From assembly GCF_008830365.1 (NCBI RefSeq), contig NZ_WBKI01000005.1, forward strand, positions 124,001 through 188,000: a stretch of DNA of 64,000 bases, written 5' to 3'. This document shows positions 8,695-18,609 of the stretch, piece by piece; within the stretch, counting starts at the first letter, position 1, and each line of letters opens with the position of its first letter. Made by a program: the position numbers and the translations under genes. Origin of the DNA: Serratia proteamaculans. Its GTDB lineage: Bacteria > Pseudomonadota > Gammaproteobacteria > Enterobacterales > Enterobacteriaceae. The notes beneath the pieces were generated by a model. It searched no databases, was not told where the DNA came from, and saw nothing but the letters and a program-made list of their open reading frames with translations.

Positions 8695-8712
8695 AAATCA
8701 TTCCCACTCAAT
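8695..8712. repeat. Right attachment-site copy within intact guaA
   Basis: These are the last codons and stop of guaA plus three bases, matched 17/18 by 841-858. The gene keeps a complete reading frame, so the integrating island supplied a replacement 3' end, as is usual for islands that target gene ends. Confidence 0.8.
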
Positions 8713-10275
8713 GGTAGCCGGTGGCTTGCCGCTGATGTCATAAACTACGCGGGAAATACCGTTCACTTCGTTGATGATACGGTTGGAGACGCGGCCGAGG
8801 AAATCATACGGCAGGTGCGCCCAATGCGCGGTCATAAAGTCGATGGTTTCCACAGCGCGCAGTGAAACAACCCAGTCGTATTTACGGCCATCGCCCATCA
8901 CACCAACGGAACGTACCGGCAGGAATACGGTGAATGCCTGGCTGACCTTGTTGTACAGATCGGCCTTGTGCAGTTCTTCAATGAAGATGGCATCGGCGCG
9001 GCGCAGCAGGTCGCAATACTCTTTCTTCACTTCGCCTAATACGCGCACGCCCAGACCTGGCCCCGGGAACGGGTGGCGGAACAGCATGTCGTACGGCAGG
9101 CCCAGTTCCAGGCCAATTTTGCGCACTTCGTCTTTGAACAGCTCTTTCAGCGGTTCGACCAGGCCCAGCTTCATCTCTTTCGGCAGGCCACCCACGTTGT
9201 GGTGCGACTTGATCACGTGCGCTTTGCCGGTGGCAGAAGCGGCGGATTCGATCACGTCCGGGTAGATGGTGCCTTGCGCCAGCCATTTAACTTCAGATTG
9301 CTTGCAGGCTTCTTCGTCGAACAGCTCAACGAACACGCGACCAATGATCTTGCGCTTGGCTTCTGGCTCGTCAACACCGGCCAGTGCGCTCAGGAAGCGA
9401 TCTTCTGCCGCCACGTGAACAATGTTCAGGCCGAAGTGGTCACCAAACATTTCCAGTACCTGTTCGGCTTCGTTCAGGCGCAGCAGGCCGTTGTCGACAA
9501 ACACACAGGTCAGGCGTTTGCCGATGGCGCGGTGCAGCAACATAGCGGTAACGGAAGAGTCTACGCCGCCGGACAGGCCGAGGATCACGTGATCTTCGCC
9601 TACCTGCTGACGAATGCGCTCTACCGCATCTTCAATGATGGTGGCCGGGGTCCACAGGGCTTCACACTGGCAGATATCCAGCACGAAACGCTCCAGCATA
9701 CGCTGGCCCTGACGGGTGTGGGTTACTTCCGGGTGGAACTGCACGCCGTAGAAGCGTTTTTCTTCGTTGGCCATAATGGCAAACGGGCAGGTATCGGTGC
9801 TGGCGACGGTCACGAAGTCAGCCGGGATAGCGGTCACTTTGTCGCCGTGGCTCATCCACACGTCCAGCAGCGGTTTGCCGGCCGGGCTCAGGGCGTCTTC
9901 GATGTCGCGCACCAATGCGCTTTCGGTGGTGATTTCCACCTGGGCATAACCGAACTCACGCTCGTTGGACCCTTCTACCTGGCCACCCAACTGCATCGCC
10001 ATGGTCTGCATGCCGTAGCATACGCCCAGTACCGGGACACCGGCGGTGAACACGTATTCTGGCGCGCGCGGGCTATTGGCTTCGGTGGTGCTTTCCGGGC
10101 CGCCGGAAAGGATGATGCCGCTTGGATTGAATTCGCGGATTTGCTCTTCGCTAACGTCCCAGGCCCACAGCTCACAGTAAACGCCGATTTCGCGCACGCG
10201 GCGTGCTACCAGTTGAGTGTATTGCGAACCAAAATCCAGAATAAGGATGCGATGCTTATGGATATTTTTTGTCAT
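8698..10275 (-). CDS. guaA: GMP synthase (glutamine-hydrolysing)
   Basis: A 525-residue full-length enzyme that converts XMP to GMP with ATP and glutamine in the cytoplasm. The class-I amidotransferase domain comes first, with the nucleophile in GVCYGMQ at ~83-89 and FHPEVTHT with its catalytic His/Glu near 180. The ATP-pyrophosphatase domain follows, with the P-loop SGGVDSS near 234, and then the C-terminal dimer domain ending PPATIEWE. It is the second gene of guaBA, about 100 bases after guaB. The 3' end serves as island attachment site yet the frame is intact. Confidence 0.98.
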   Translation of the reverse strand: MTKNIHKHRILILDFGSQYTQLVARRVREIGVYCELWAWDVSEEQIREFNPSGIILSGGPESTTEANSPRAPEYVFTAGVPVLGVCYGMQTMAMQLGGQVEGSNEREFGYAQVEITTESALVRDIEDALSPAGKPLLDVWMSHGDKVTAIPADFVTVASTDTCPFAIMANEEKRFYGVQFHPEVTHTRQGQRMLERFVLDICQCEALWTPATIIEDAVERIRQQVGEDHVILGLSGGVDSSVTAMLLHRAIGKRLTCVFVDNGLLRLNEAEQVLEMFGDHFGLNIVHVAAEDRFLSALAGVDEPEAKRKIIGRVFVELFDEEACKQSEVKWLAQGTIYPDVIESAASATGKAHVIKSHHNVGGLPKEMKLGLVEPLKELFKDEVRKIGLELGLPYDMLFRHPFPGPGLGVRVLGEVKKEYCDLLRRADAIFIEELHKADLYNKVSQAFTVFLPVRSVGVMGDGRKYDWVVSLRAVETIDFMTAHWAHLPYDFLGRVSNRIINEVNGISRVVYDISGKPPATIEWE

Positions 10276-10376
10276 GTGAGGCGAATTCCAGCAACAGAGA
10301 AAAAGAGCGAAAATAGTGTTTTCGGGGTGAAGCGTTACGCCCCACCCCGGCTTCTCACGCAGGAGAAGTTAAAGCA

Positions 10377-11840
10377 TTAACCCATGCGATAGTTCGGTGA
10401 CTCTTTGGTGATGGTCACGTCATGCACGTGGCTTTCCTGAATGCCGGCGCCGCTGATGCGCACAAATTCAGCCTTGGTGCGCAGCTCGTCGATGGTGCCG
10501 CAACCTGTCAGGCCCATGCAAGAGCGCAGACCGCCCATTTGCTGGTGAACAATGGCTTTCAGCATGCCTTTGTAAGCCACGCGGCCTTCGATACCTTCAG
10601 GCACCAGTTTGTCGGCGGCGTTATCGGTCTGGAAGTAACGGTCGGAAGAGCCTTTGGACATCGCGCCCAGTGAGCCCATACCGCGATAGGATTTGAACGA
10701 ACGGCCCTGATACAGCTCGATTTCGCCCGGAGATTCTTCGGTACCCGCCAGCATGGAGCCGACCATCACACAGGATGCGCCAGCCGCGATAGCTTTGGCG
10801 ATGTCACCGGAGAATCGGATGCCGCCGTCGGCGATAACCGGAATACCGGTGCCTTCCAACGCTTCAACCGCGTCGGCGATCGCGGTGATCTGCGGTACAC
10901 CAACGCCGGTAACGATACGAGTGGTACAGATGGAGCCAGGGCCGATACCCACTTTCACTGCGCTAACACCGGCATCAGCCAGCGCTTTGGCGCCTGAAGC
11001 GGTCGCGACGTTGCCGCCAACGATCTGCAGGTCCGGGTATTTGGCGCGGGTTTCACGAATGCGCTGCAATACGCCTTCGGAATGGCCGTGGGAGGAGTCA
11101 ATCAGCAGGACGTCAACGCCGGCAGCGACCAGCGCATCAACACGCTCTTCGTTACCTGCACCGGCGCCAACCGCAGCACCTACGCGCAGACGGCCATGCT
11201 CGTCTTTACAGGCGTTTGGCTTGCGTTCCGCTTTTTGGAAGTCTTTGACGGTGATCATGCCCAGCAGATGGAACTGGTCGTCTACCACCAGCGCTTTCTC
11301 TACGCGTTTTTCGTGCATTTTCTGCAGCACGACTTCACGCGCTTCACCTTCTTTCACCGTAACCAGGCGCTCTTTCGGCGTCATCACGGCGGTAACAGGC
11401 TGGTTCAGATCGGTAACGAAGCGAACGTCACGGCCGGTGATGATGCCGACCAGTTCGTTTTCTTCGGTCACTACCGGGTAGCCGGCAAAGCCGTTACGCG
11501 CGGTCAGTTCTTTCACTTCTTTCAGGGTGGTGGTCGGAGTCACGGCCTGTGGATCGGTGACCACGCCGCTTTCATGTTTTTTCACGCGGCGGACTTCTTC
11601 AGCCTGACGCTCGATGGACATGTTTTTGTGGATGAAGCCTAAACCGCCTTCCTGCGCCAGCGCGATAGCCAGATTGGCTTCGGTAACGGTGTCCATGGCT
11701 GCGGACAGCATAGGGATATTCAGGTGGATGGTTTTGGTCAATTGGGTGCCGAGCTCAGCGGTATTAGGCAGAACCGTAGAGTGAGCTGGAACCAGGAGAA
11801 CGTCGTCGAATGTCAGTGCTTCTTTTGCGATGCGTAGCAT
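10377..11840 (-). CDS. guaB: Inosine-5'-monophosphate dehydrogenase
   Basis: A 487-residue enzyme oxidising IMP to XMP with NAD+, the committed step to guanine nucleotides. It is a TIM barrel interrupted by a pair of CBS domains (roughly 95-200). The catalytic Cys is in [11 protein letters not shown] at ~300, and the flap carries [10 protein letters not shown] start at the ATG at 11840 ([14 protein letters not shown]), which gives the family's usual length; an in-frame start 31 codons upstream would add an unrelated peptide. It is the first gene of guaBA, with a PurR-like box about 60 bases upstream. Confidence 0.97.
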   Translation of the reverse strand: MLRIAKEALTFDDVLLVPAHSTVLPNTAELGTQLTKTIHLNIPMLSAAMDTVTEANLAIALAQEGGLGFIHKNMSIERQAEEVRRVKKHESGVVTDPQAVTPTTTLKEVKELTARNGFAGYPVVTEENELVGIITGRDVRFVTDLNQPVTAVMTPKERLVTVKEGEAREVVLQKMHEKRVEKALVVDDQFHLLGMITVKDFQKAERKPNACKDEHGRLRVGAAVGAGAGNEERVDALVAAGVDVLLIDSSHGHSEGVLQRIRETRAKYPDLQIVGGNVATASGAKALADAGVSAVKVGIGPGSICTTRIVTGVGVPQITAIADAVEALEGTGIPVIADGGIRFSGDIAKAIAAGASCVMVGSMLAGTEESPGEIELYQGRSFKSYRGMGSLGAMSKGSSDRYFQTDNAADKLVPEGIEGRVAYKGMLKAIVHQQMGGLRSCMGLTGCGTIDELRTKAEFVRISGAGIQESHVHDVTITKESPNYRMG

Positions 11841-11902
11841 GGGCAATATCTCACCAGAGTGGGCTGTGAAAAAGATAAAATATTGCCGCGGCATTATACA
11901 GA

Positions 11903-11918
11903 GCGTAATCGGTTGCCT
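11903..11918 (-). promoter_or_regulatory. PurR-like operator upstream of guaBA
   Basis: On the minus strand the 16 bases AGGCAACCGATTACGC fit the PurR consensus ANGCAANCGNTTNCNT at all defined positions but the last. The site lies between guaB and the divergent xseA, where E. coli guaBA also has a PurR site. Purine repression is therefore likely. Confidence 0.65.
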
Positions 11919-12010
11919 CCAGTACTTTCGCACAAAAACTCTTGATTACCTTTTTCAGCCATGTAGTATCGACCAATTAAGTGCTTGTTTTGAAATTTGA
12001 TCTGGGTCAC

Positions 12011-13387
12011 ATGTCGCTACCTGTTTCGCCGTCTATTTTTACCGTAAGCCGCCTGAATCAGACGGTTCGACAGCTGCTGGAAATGGAAATGGGCCAGATT
12101 TGGCTCTCCGCCGAGATTTCCAACTTCTCCCAACCCTCTTCCGGCCACTGGTATTTCACGCTGAAAGACGATCGTGCACAGGTGCGTTGCGCGATGTTCC
12201 GCAACACCAACCGCCGCACCACTTTCCGTCCGCAGAATGGCCAACAGGTACTGGTTCGCGCCAGCATTACGCTGTATGAGCCCCGCGGCGACTACCAACT
12301 GATTGCCGAAAGCATGCAGCCTGCCGGTGACGGTCTGTTGCAACAGCAGTTCGACCAGTTAAAACAACGCCTGAGCGCCGAAGGCCTATTCGACCAACAG
12401 TTCAAGCAACCCTTGCCCAGCCCGGCCAAACGCGTCGGGGTTATTACCTCCGCCAGCGGTGCGGCGCTGCACGATGTGCTGCAGGTACTACAACGACGTG
12501 ATCCTTCACTGCCTATCGTTATCTATCCCACTTCGGTGCAGGGCGCAGAAGCGCCGTTGCAGATTGTGCGCGCCATCGAAACAGCTAACCGCCGGGACGA
12601 GTGTGACGTGCTGATCGTCGGCCGTGGCGGGGGCTCGCTGGAAGACCTGTGGAGCTTCAACGATGAACGCGTAGCGCGAGCGATATTCGCCAGCCGCATT
12701 CCGATCGTCAGCGCCGTCGGCCATGAAACCGACGTCACCATTGCCGATTTTGTCGCCGATCTGCGGGCGCCAACCCCTTCCGCCGCTGCCGAACTGGTCA
12801 GTCGCAATCAGTTGGAGCTGCTGCGTCAGTTGCAGTCCCAGCAACAGCGGATGGAAATGGCGATGGATTACTATCTGGCTCAGCGCCAGCAACAGTTCAC
12901 CCGCATCAACCACCGTTTGCAGCAACAGCATCCGCACCTGCGCCTGGCGCGTCAGCAGACGCTGTTGTTCAAACTGCAACGGCGGTTGGAAGACGGCATG
13001 CAGAACCAACTGCGTGTGTCCTCACGCCGCAGCGAGCGGGCGCAACAGCGCTTGGCGCAGATGCAGCCGCAGCCACGCATTCATCGCTACCAGCAACGTG
13101 TGCAACAGCAGGAATACCGTTTGCAACAGGCGCTGGAACGTCAGCTCAACGCCTGGCGTCAGCGCTTCGGCGTCGCCTGTAGCCAGCTCGAGGCGGTCAG
13201 CCCGCTGGCAACGCTGGCGCGCGGCTACAGCGTGACGCAAACCCCTCGCGGCGAACTGCTGAAAACCACCAAGCAGGCTCAGGTGGGTGAAATGCTGAAA
13301 ACCCGTCTGCAGGATGGCTGGGTGGAAAGCGAGGTGAAAACCATTACCCTGGCCAAAAAGCCGCGCAAAAAGCGCGCGGCTGAATAA
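12011..13387 (+). CDS. xseA: Exodeoxyribonuclease VII large subunit
   Basis: A 458-residue large subunit of the ATP-independent exonuclease that degrades single-stranded DNA from both ends, together with XseB. The N-terminal OB fold carries WLSAEISNF and GHWYFTLKD; the catalytic region has [11 protein letters not shown] and a conserved AVGHETD. A long Gln/Arg-rich coiled coil (~270-400) precedes a conserved ARGYSV tail. I start at ATG 12011 ([17 protein letters not shown]), which aligns with the E. coli start; a GTG 30 bases upstream is less likely. It is divergent from guaB and its 3' end meets the GH31 gene six bases away. Confidence 0.96.
   Translation: MSLPVSPSIFTVSRLNQTVRQLLEMEMGQIWLSAEISNFSQPSSGHWYFTLKDDRAQVRCAMFRNTNRRTTFRPQNGQQVLVRASITLYEPRGDYQLIAESMQPAGDGLLQQQFDQLKQRLSAEGLFDQQFKQPLPSPAKRVGVITSASGAALHDVLQVLQRRDPSLPIVIYPTSVQGAEAPLQIVRAIETANRRDECDVLIVGRGGGSLEDLWSFNDERVARAIFASRIPIVSAVGHETDVTIADFVADLRAPTPSAAAELVSRNQLELLRQLQSQQQRMEMAMDYYLAQRQQQFTRINHRLQQQHPHLRLARQQTLLFKLQRRLEDGMQNQLRVSSRRSERAQQRLAQMQPQPRIHRYQQRVQQQEYRLQQALERQLNAWRQRFGVACSQLEAVSPLATLARGYSVTQTPRGELLKTTKQAQVGEMLKTRLQDGWVESEVKTITLAKKPRKKRAAE
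13355..13380 (-). terminator. Terminator of the GH31 gene inside xseA's 3' end
   Basis: Stem GCCGCGC (13360-13366) pairs with GCGCGGC (13374-13380). On the minus strand it is followed by TTTTTGG, giving a terminator for the convergent GH31 gene that overlaps the last codons of xseA (Lys/Arg/Ala-rich tail). Confidence 0.55.
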
Positions 13388-13393
13388 TTCCGC

Positions 13394-15760
13394 TTATTCC
13401 AGCGTAAAACTGCTGCCCGGCGCGCCGTTGATCCACAGCTCGCGCGTTTCTCCGGCAGGCAAGCTGAAGGTCAACGTTTGCCATGCCGGTTTAAAGCGGC
13501 CTTCGGTGGTAATGTTCAGCGTGATGCGCTGATTGTCACTGAGCATCTCCCAGCGCAGCCACAGCGCGTCGCCCTGCTGCCAGCCATAACTTTCCCCGTC
13601 GTCTTCAAATAACAGCCCAGAAGCGCTGCCACAGCCTTTTAGCGGATAGAGTTTAAGCTCGCGCCGATTGTCGGCCGCCGCATCAACATGAGCCAAACGG
13701 GATGACAGCGGCAACCCTGCACCAGCACGTACCAGTAACGGCAAGCGCTCCAGCGGGGCCTCCAGCACCACCGTCTGGCCACCGCTGAACCACTGGCCGC
13801 TGTAGAAGCAGTACCAGCCATCCCCGTTATCCGGCAGATACACCGGCCGCTGGCGCAGCCCCTGCTCCACCACGCTGGCCACCAGCAGATCGCGGCCAAT
13901 CATAAAATCATCGGTTTCTTTCAGGGTGTGCTCGTCATGCTCATGGTCGAGGAAGGTCGGGCGCAGCATCGGCTCGTCGTCGGCACTGGCCTGCCACAGC
14001 AGGGTGTAAAAATACGGCATCAGCCGATAGCGCAGATTAATCGCCTCGCGTACCGCCGGGGTAGCGGCCGGATACATCCAGGGTTCGTTAACCGTAGCGT
14101 CGTCGTTCCAGGAGTGAATGGTGAAACGCGGATGCATCACGCCGTTTTGCACCCAACGCACCAGGAGTTCGGCGTCCGGCTTGTCACCGGAGAAACCGCC
14201 GACGTCATGCCCCAGGTTATACAGCCCCGACAGGCTCATGCCCAACCCCATACGGATGTTGTAGCGCAGGGTCTGCCAACTGGTGCGATTGTCGCCGCTC
14301 CAGGTCTGCACATAACGCTGCATACCGGCACACCCGGAGCGCGAAATCAGATAGGGCCGCAGCTCGGGAGCAAAGCGTTGCTGAGCCTCCATTGAAGCGC
14401 GCATCATCAGTAACGGCATCACCGGGCGGATATGCTTGATGGCGATAGGTGTGCCGAAACCGTGGCAACGTGCCTCCCCGTCCCATACTTCGTATTCGTT
14501 ATTGTCATTCCAGGTGGAATCGATACCCATCTCTAGCAGTTGCTGCGTCACGCCCTGCTGCCACCAGCCGACAGCCGCCGGATTGGTGAAGTCGAGGTGC
14601 GAGCCTTCGTCGTCCCAAAAGCTGGAGCGCTCCGGTCGGTCGCTTTCAGAATCACGGATAAACAGCCCCTGATCCGCCGCCTGCTGATACTGCGGGTGAT
14701 CCTGCAACAGACAGGGTTTGATGTTGGCCGCCAGCTTCAGTCCGGCGTCGTGAAACGCCTGGCTCAGTAGCTTGGGCTGCGGCACCTTGTCGTAATTCCA
14801 GTTGAACACATAGCGCTTGTTGGCAATCGAGGTGTAACCCGATGACAGTTGGAACGAGTCGCAGGGAATATCATGCTGGCGACAGAGCTGAATAAACTGC
14901 TGTAGCTGCTGCTGGGCGTCCGGCGCGTCGGTGTAATGCATGGTGGAACCGCTGTAGCCCAGGCTCCATTTCGGGCCGAAGTGGGTCTTGCCGGTCAGGC
15001 GCACGAACGCCTTAGTCACATCCAGCACCTTGGGGCCAAGGAACAGATAATAATCCAGATCCCCCGCCTCCGCCTGATAGCGGCGATAGGCCAGATGGTA
15101 GTTATCGATCTCATTGCCCAGATCCAGCCAGCAACTGCTCAGGTTGTCGTAAAACAGCCCGAAACTGGCCTCTTCACCGCGGGTGATGGTAAACGGAATA
15201 TGTTTGTACAGCGGGTCGGTGCTGGCGGCGTTGTAGCCCATCGCGTCCAGATTACGCATTTCAAAGCGACGGCCACTGCGTTCCAAATCCCCGGCCTTCT
15301 CACCCAGGCCATAGTAACGCTCGGCAGTCTGGCGGCGCTGATAATGGGCCACGCCGTCACCGTGCGGATTAAGCAGGTAAGCGCTGGTGGGCCGATCGGC
15401 TGCCAGTGGACGCCATTCCCCGGCGGCGTTGCAGTGCTCCCACTCCAGCCACAGCGGCTGATGCACGGTCACGCGCAGCGCAGGCGTCGCCACCACCAGC
15501 CGATCGCCATGTTGCTGCAGCTGATAGCCCGGCAGGCCGAACCCGGCCGCGCTCAGCCGATCACGTCCTTCCCAGGGCACGTCACTTTCCGGCGCAATGC
15601 TCCAGGTGCGATCCAACGCCAACTCGCCGTTGCGTTTGATCAACACGCGGAACAGGTCGTTTTCCAGTACGTACAGGCAAAACAGGTGACGTTCGTCGAC
15701 CAACAGTTCAATGCGATCGGCATACTGACCGGCCAACGTCCAATTTTTCAAGGTTTTCAT
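13394..15760 (-). CDS. Glycoside hydrolase family 31 alpha-glycosidase
   Basis: A 788-residue GH31 enzyme (alpha-glucosidase/alpha-xylosidase family) with no signal peptide, so it is presumably cytoplasmic and acts on an imported sugar. The N-terminal beta-sandwich runs to ~250, then comes the catalytic barrel. The probable nucleophile is D419 in STWNDNNEYEVWDG and the probable acid/base D490 in WSGDNRTSW; C-terminal beta domains follow. The neighbouring MFS transporter gene ends 11 bases upstream of this start on the same strand, and a divergent LacI regulator completes a typical sugar-use cassette. The substrate cannot be read from sequence. Confidence 0.9.
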   Translation of the reverse strand: MKTLKNWTLAGQYADRIELLVDERHLFCLYVLENDLFRVLIKRNGELALDRTWSIAPESDVPWEGRDRLSAAGFGLPGYQLQQHGDRLVVATPALRVTVHQPLWLEWEHCNAAGEWRPLAADRPTSAYLLNPHGDGVAHYQRRQTAERYYGLGEKAGDLERSGRRFEMRNLDAMGYNAASTDPLYKHIPFTITRGEEASFGLFYDNLSSCWLDLGNEIDNYHLAYRRYQAEAGDLDYYLFLGPKVLDVTKAFVRLTGKTHFGPKWSLGYSGSTMHYTDAPDAQQQLQQFIQLCRQHDIPCDSFQLSSGYTSIANKRYVFNWNYDKVPQPKLLSQAFHDAGLKLAANIKPCLLQDHPQYQQAADQGLFIRDSESDRPERSSFWDDEGSHLDFTNPAAVGWWQQGVTQQLLEMGIDSTWNDNNEYEVWDGEARCHGFGTPIAIKHIRPVMPLLMMRASMEAQQRFAPELRPYLISRSGCAGMQRYVQTWSGDNRTSWQTLRYNIRMGLGMSLSGLYNLGHDVGGFSGDKPDAELLVRWVQNGVMHPRFTIHSWNDDATVNEPWMYPAATPAVREAINLRYRLMPYFYTLLWQASADDEPMLRPTFLDHEHDEHTLKETDDFMIGRDLLVASVVEQGLRQRPVYLPDNGDGWYCFYSGQWFSGGQTVVLEAPLERLPLLVRAGAGLPLSSRLAHVDAAADNRRELKLYPLKGCGSASGLLFEDDGESYGWQQGDALWLRWEMLSDNQRITLNITTEGRFKPAWQTLTFSLPAGETRELWINGAPGSSFTLE

Positions 15761-15771
15761 AGGAATCCAAC

Positions 15772-17079
15772 TTAACTATTAAGTGTTTTTTTACCGCCGC
15801 GTTCGGCGATCAAGGCAATCAGGAACAGGGCGCCGATCAGGTCGAAGAAGCCCATGGCGATAAACAACGGATTGAAACCGACGGTATCGGAGACCGCGCC
15901 GATCAGCAGCGTAAACAGGAAGCTGGCGATCCAGGCGCTGGAGCCGCGCATGCCGTTGACCGTCGCTACCTGGTTTTTATCGAACGATTCCACCACTAGC
16001 GCGCTGAGCATGCAGGAGATCACCTGATGGCCAAATCCGCCGATCGAGATCAGAGCGATCGCCAGGTAGGGATCTTTAGTGATCGCCACAAACGCCAGCG
16101 AGACCATCATGAATGCGCCGGTGACCGAACTGGCAACCACCGAGTTGACGCGGCTGCAGCCAAACCATTTGCGATACAGCGTGGTGAGATAGCCGCTGGC
16201 AACGCTGCCGATGTCCGCCGCCAAAAACGGCAGCCAGGCAAACATGGCGATGTGTTTTAAATCCATGCCGCGCTCGGTGGCCAGGTACAGCGGCACCCAG
16301 AAACTGAATACCGCCCAGGCCGGTTCGGCAAGAAATGCCGGAATGGCTATGCCATAAAACTTTTTATTGCGGCACAGGATCGCCAGCGACTTGAAGAAGG
16401 GCAGCCGGGGCAACTCGGGCTCGTTGTCTTCGCGGATCAAATCCAGCTCCTGCTGGCTCAGATTGGGGTGCTGCAGCGGCGAGTGGTAGAACCGCCACCA
16501 CAGCACGACCCAGACCAGCGCCAGTGCGCCGGAGAACAGGAAAGCGCCCTGCCAGCCAAAGGAGACATGGGCGATGACAATGATCGGCGGTGCCAGCATG
16601 GCACCAATAGAAAACCCCACCCCCGCCCAGCCGGCAGCGATCGGCCGTTCCTTTTTCGGGAACCAGTCGGAAATGGCCTTGGCGTTGGCCGGTGTCGCCG
16701 CCGCTTCTGCCCCGCCCATGAAGAAGCGCAGGATCGCCAACTGCACCCAGGTGCCTGCCCCGGCGTGCATCATGCAGACTACCGCCCAGATGCTGGCGCA
16801 GATCAGGAACCCCATCTTCAGGCCGATCACGTCTATCAGCCAGCCACAGATCGGCTGAAACACCGTATAGGCCAGTTGAAACGACGCCACCACCCAGGAG
16901 TACTGTTCAGTAGTCATGTTCAGGCTGGTTTTCAGCTCCGGCGCCAGAATGCCCAGCGAATTACGAGTGATGTAGTTGACCGTCACGCCCAGTAAAAACA
17001 GCGCCAGCATCCACCAGCGCAGCGATTTAAATTTACGCCGGCCGCTGTCAACGACCGTCTGATTAATTTCAACACTCAT
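15772..17079 (-). CDS. MFS transporter, anion:cation symporter-like (hexuronate/glycoside type)
   Basis: A 435-residue inner-membrane carrier with about 12 hydrophobic segments. The RRKFKSLRWWMLALF start and the NYITRNSLGILAPELK loop after helix 1 are typical of the ExuT/GudP branch of the major facilitator superfamily. I start at ATG 17079 (MSVEINQTVVDSG), which follows an AGAGAAG site; the 36 codons upstream look non-coding. It is in one operon with the GH31 gene and very likely imports its substrate, an oligosaccharide or glycoside. Transcription is probably controlled by the divergent LacI-family protein. Confidence 0.88.
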   Translation of the reverse strand: MSVEINQTVVDSGRRKFKSLRWWMLALFLLGVTVNYITRNSLGILAPELKTSLNMTTEQYSWVVASFQLAYTVFQPICGWLIDVIGLKMGFLICASIWAVVCMMHAGAGTWVQLAILRFFMGGAEAAATPANAKAISDWFPKKERPIAAGWAGVGFSIGAMLAPPIIVIAHVSFGWQGAFLFSGALALVWVVLWWRFYHSPLQHPNLSQQELDLIREDNEPELPRLPFFKSLAILCRNKKFYGIAIPAFLAEPAWAVFSFWVPLYLATERGMDLKHIAMFAWLPFLAADIGSVASGYLTTLYRKWFGCSRVNSVVASSVTGAFMMVSLAFVAITKDPYLAIALISIGGFGHQVISCMLSALVVESFDKNQVATVNGMRGSSAWIASFLFTLLIGAVSDTVGFNPLFIAMGFFDLIGALFLIALIAERGGKKTLNS

Positions 17080-17247
17080 CTGTCTTCTCTCCACGACAGC
17101 TGCCCGGTGACACAGCGCGCTTTTTGGTAGGGTACGTTTGGTTAGTGAAGGTATGGAACCCGTGAAATTGAGATGTGCTTCACACAAGCAGGCATATCAC
17201 CTTCACAACCAACTGATTTATTTTCATTTTATTTATAATTCAGCCCA

Positions 17248-17287
17248 CCAATTGGACTGATAAATCTATAAAATTGGCATACCAATT
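17248..17287. promoter_or_regulatory. Paired palindromes, probable operators of the GH31 cassette
   Basis: Between the divergent transporter and regulator genes lie CCAATTGG (17248-17255) and AATTGGCATACCAATT (17272-17287), with centres 28 bases apart and sharing the ATTGG half-site. They are likely binding sites for the adjacent LacI-family regulator. The site lacks the usual central CG of many LacI operators, so this is inference from symmetry and place. Confidence 0.5.
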
Positions 17288-17355
17288 CAGACTATCCAGC
17301 CGGAAGCGTGAGCGAAACGTGGTTTTTTGCAAAAATTTTCATACGTAGGATAAAA

Positions 17356-17374
17356 GGTCGCCATAATGGCGACC
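17356..17374. repeat. Perfect inverted repeat before the LacI-type regulator
   Basis: GGTCGCCA and TGGCGACC are separated by TAA, 70 bases upstream of the regulator's ATG. No T-run follows on the plus strand (AAAGCC), so it is not a clear terminator. It may be an operator or an RNA hairpin in the leader. Confidence 0.4.
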
Positions 17375-17444
17375 AAAGCCTGACAGTACGCCGAAAAAAT
17401 ACCGTGAAAATATTTTCATTATCAAATTTGAAGGAGATCACAGA

Positions 17445-18527
17445 ATGAACGGAAAGCTGAAAATACAGGAAATCGCCCGCCAAACCGGGCTGTCGATCAG
17501 CACCGTTTCACGTGTATTAGCAGGCAAGGCCAACACCAGCGCCGAGGCACGTCAGAAGGTGCTGACCTGCGCCCAACAAAAGGGGATCCTGCAGGGGATT
17601 TCCAGCGGCCGACTGATGTTGAACAACGTGATGGTCTTCGCCCCGCAACGGGCCTTTGACGTGCGCACCGATATCTTTTACTACAAGGTGATCCAGGGCA
17701 TCACCGCTGCGCTGGCAGAGCACGAAGTACGTATTCGCTATTGCGGGCTTGAAGAATTACACAGCGATGGCGCGCTGTTTCTGGAAAAGATGAGCGATCC
17801 GCAGACCCAGGCGGCACTGATTATCGGCATCGATGACGAACATATTCACCAGTTAGCCGCCGACCTGAACAAACCCTGCGTACTGATTAACTGCAGCGAC
17901 CGTCAGATGCGGCTCGATAGCGTGTCGCCCGACCATCAACTGATTGGCGAGTTCTCCGCCAACTATCTGTTCCAGCAGGGCCATAGCCATATTCTGAACC
18001 TGCAATGCCTGCGTCGGCACACCATGGAATTGCGGCTGGCAGGCATTAAACAAGCCTATGCGCGACACAATATCGCCTTTGATGAAGGTCGCCATCTGGT
18101 CACCACCTCCGGCTTCGGCAGCGAAGAGGCCGAACAGGCACTCACCACCTTTATCAATCGGGTCAGCCACCGCTCACAGTTGCCCACGGCCATTCTCGCC
18201 GGTGGCGACTATATGGCGGTCGGCGCGGTCAAGGCGCTCAACAAACTGCAGTTGAACGTGCCGGGCGATATCTCAGTGATGAGCACCGACGGTTTTAATC
18301 TGGCGGAAATTCATGACGTGCCGCTCACCTCGGTACATGTGCCGCGCGACGAACTGGGCTATGAGGCCATTCAACTATTGCAGCGCCGCATGCTGCGCGC
18401 CGATGCGCCCCCGTGCAACCTGCTGCTGCATGGCAAGCTGGCGGTTCGCACCTCGGTCAAACGCATCAGCTCCCATAAAACCAACCCGGCGGTCAGTACC
18501 CACGATCATCGTCTTTACGATGTCTGA
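17445..18527 (+). CDS. LacI-family transcriptional regulator of the GH31 cassette
   Basis: A 360-residue repressor. The N-terminal helix-turn-helix is clear (IQEIARQTGLSISTVSRVLAGKANTS, residues ~7-32). A periplasmic-binding-protein-like sugar domain follows, with the usual MSTDGFN near 285 and a C-terminal RTSVKRISS. The ATG has an AAGGAG site eight bases upstream. It is divergent from the MFS-GH31 operon, with palindromes between, so it very likely controls that operon in response to a sugar or its derivative. Effector unknown. Confidence 0.9.
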   Translation: MNGKLKIQEIARQTGLSISTVSRVLAGKANTSAEARQKVLTCAQQKGILQGISSGRLMLNNVMVFAPQRAFDVRTDIFYYKVIQGITAALAEHEVRIRYCGLEELHSDGALFLEKMSDPQTQAALIIGIDDEHIHQLAADLNKPCVLINCSDRQMRLDSVSPDHQLIGEFSANYLFQQGHSHILNLQCLRRHTMELRLAGIKQAYARHNIAFDEGRHLVTTSGFGSEEAEQALTTFINRVSHRSQLPTAILAGGDYMAVGAVKALNKLQLNVPGDISVMSTDGFNLAEIHDVPLTSVHVPRDELGYEAIQLLQRRMLRADAPPCNLLLHGKLAVRTSVKRISSHKTNPAVSTHDHRLYDV

Positions 18528-18555
18528 GCTACACTTAGTGTCAAAATATTTATAG

Positions 18556-18585
18556 ATACCCTATAGCTTGAAAGATGACGGGTAA
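18556..18585. repeat. Miniature ERIC-type end repeat
   Basis: The 30 bases begin ATACCC and end TTGAAAGATGACGGGTA. The right part matches the terminal sequence of enterobacterial ERIC elements (TACCCGTCATACTTCAAGC on the other strand) and the left end is the opposite terminal hexamer, as if an ERIC had lost its core. It lies between the regulator and protealysin genes. Confidence 0.5.
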
Positions 18586-18609
18586 CTTTTTTGCCTAAGG
18601 AGAGCCACT

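Larger units (their letters stand above)
841..8712. mobile_element. Genomic island in the guaA 3' end carrying defence genes
   Basis: The 7.9-kb segment is bounded by direct repeats of the last bases of guaA, with a decayed P4-like integrase tail next to the intact guaA. Cargo genes are all on the minus strand: a nuclease-NTPase fusion, a small ORF, SIR2 and HerA. The intergenic DNA at 8104-8410 looks clearly more AT-rich than the surrounding backbone. No complete integrase or excisionase remains, so self-mobilisation is unlikely. Boundaries rest on the visible repeats; the defence role is inferred from cargo. Confidence 0.8.

Noticed and set aside
9073-10380. 435-residue plus-strand frame opposite guaA
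   Set aside because: It is an antisense shadow of a conserved gene; composition is odd (His/Ala/Gln-rich) and no domain is seen.
11841-11933. Upstream in-frame extension of guaB by 31 codons
   Set aside because: The added residues are not conserved and the ATG at 11840 gives the known IMPDH length.
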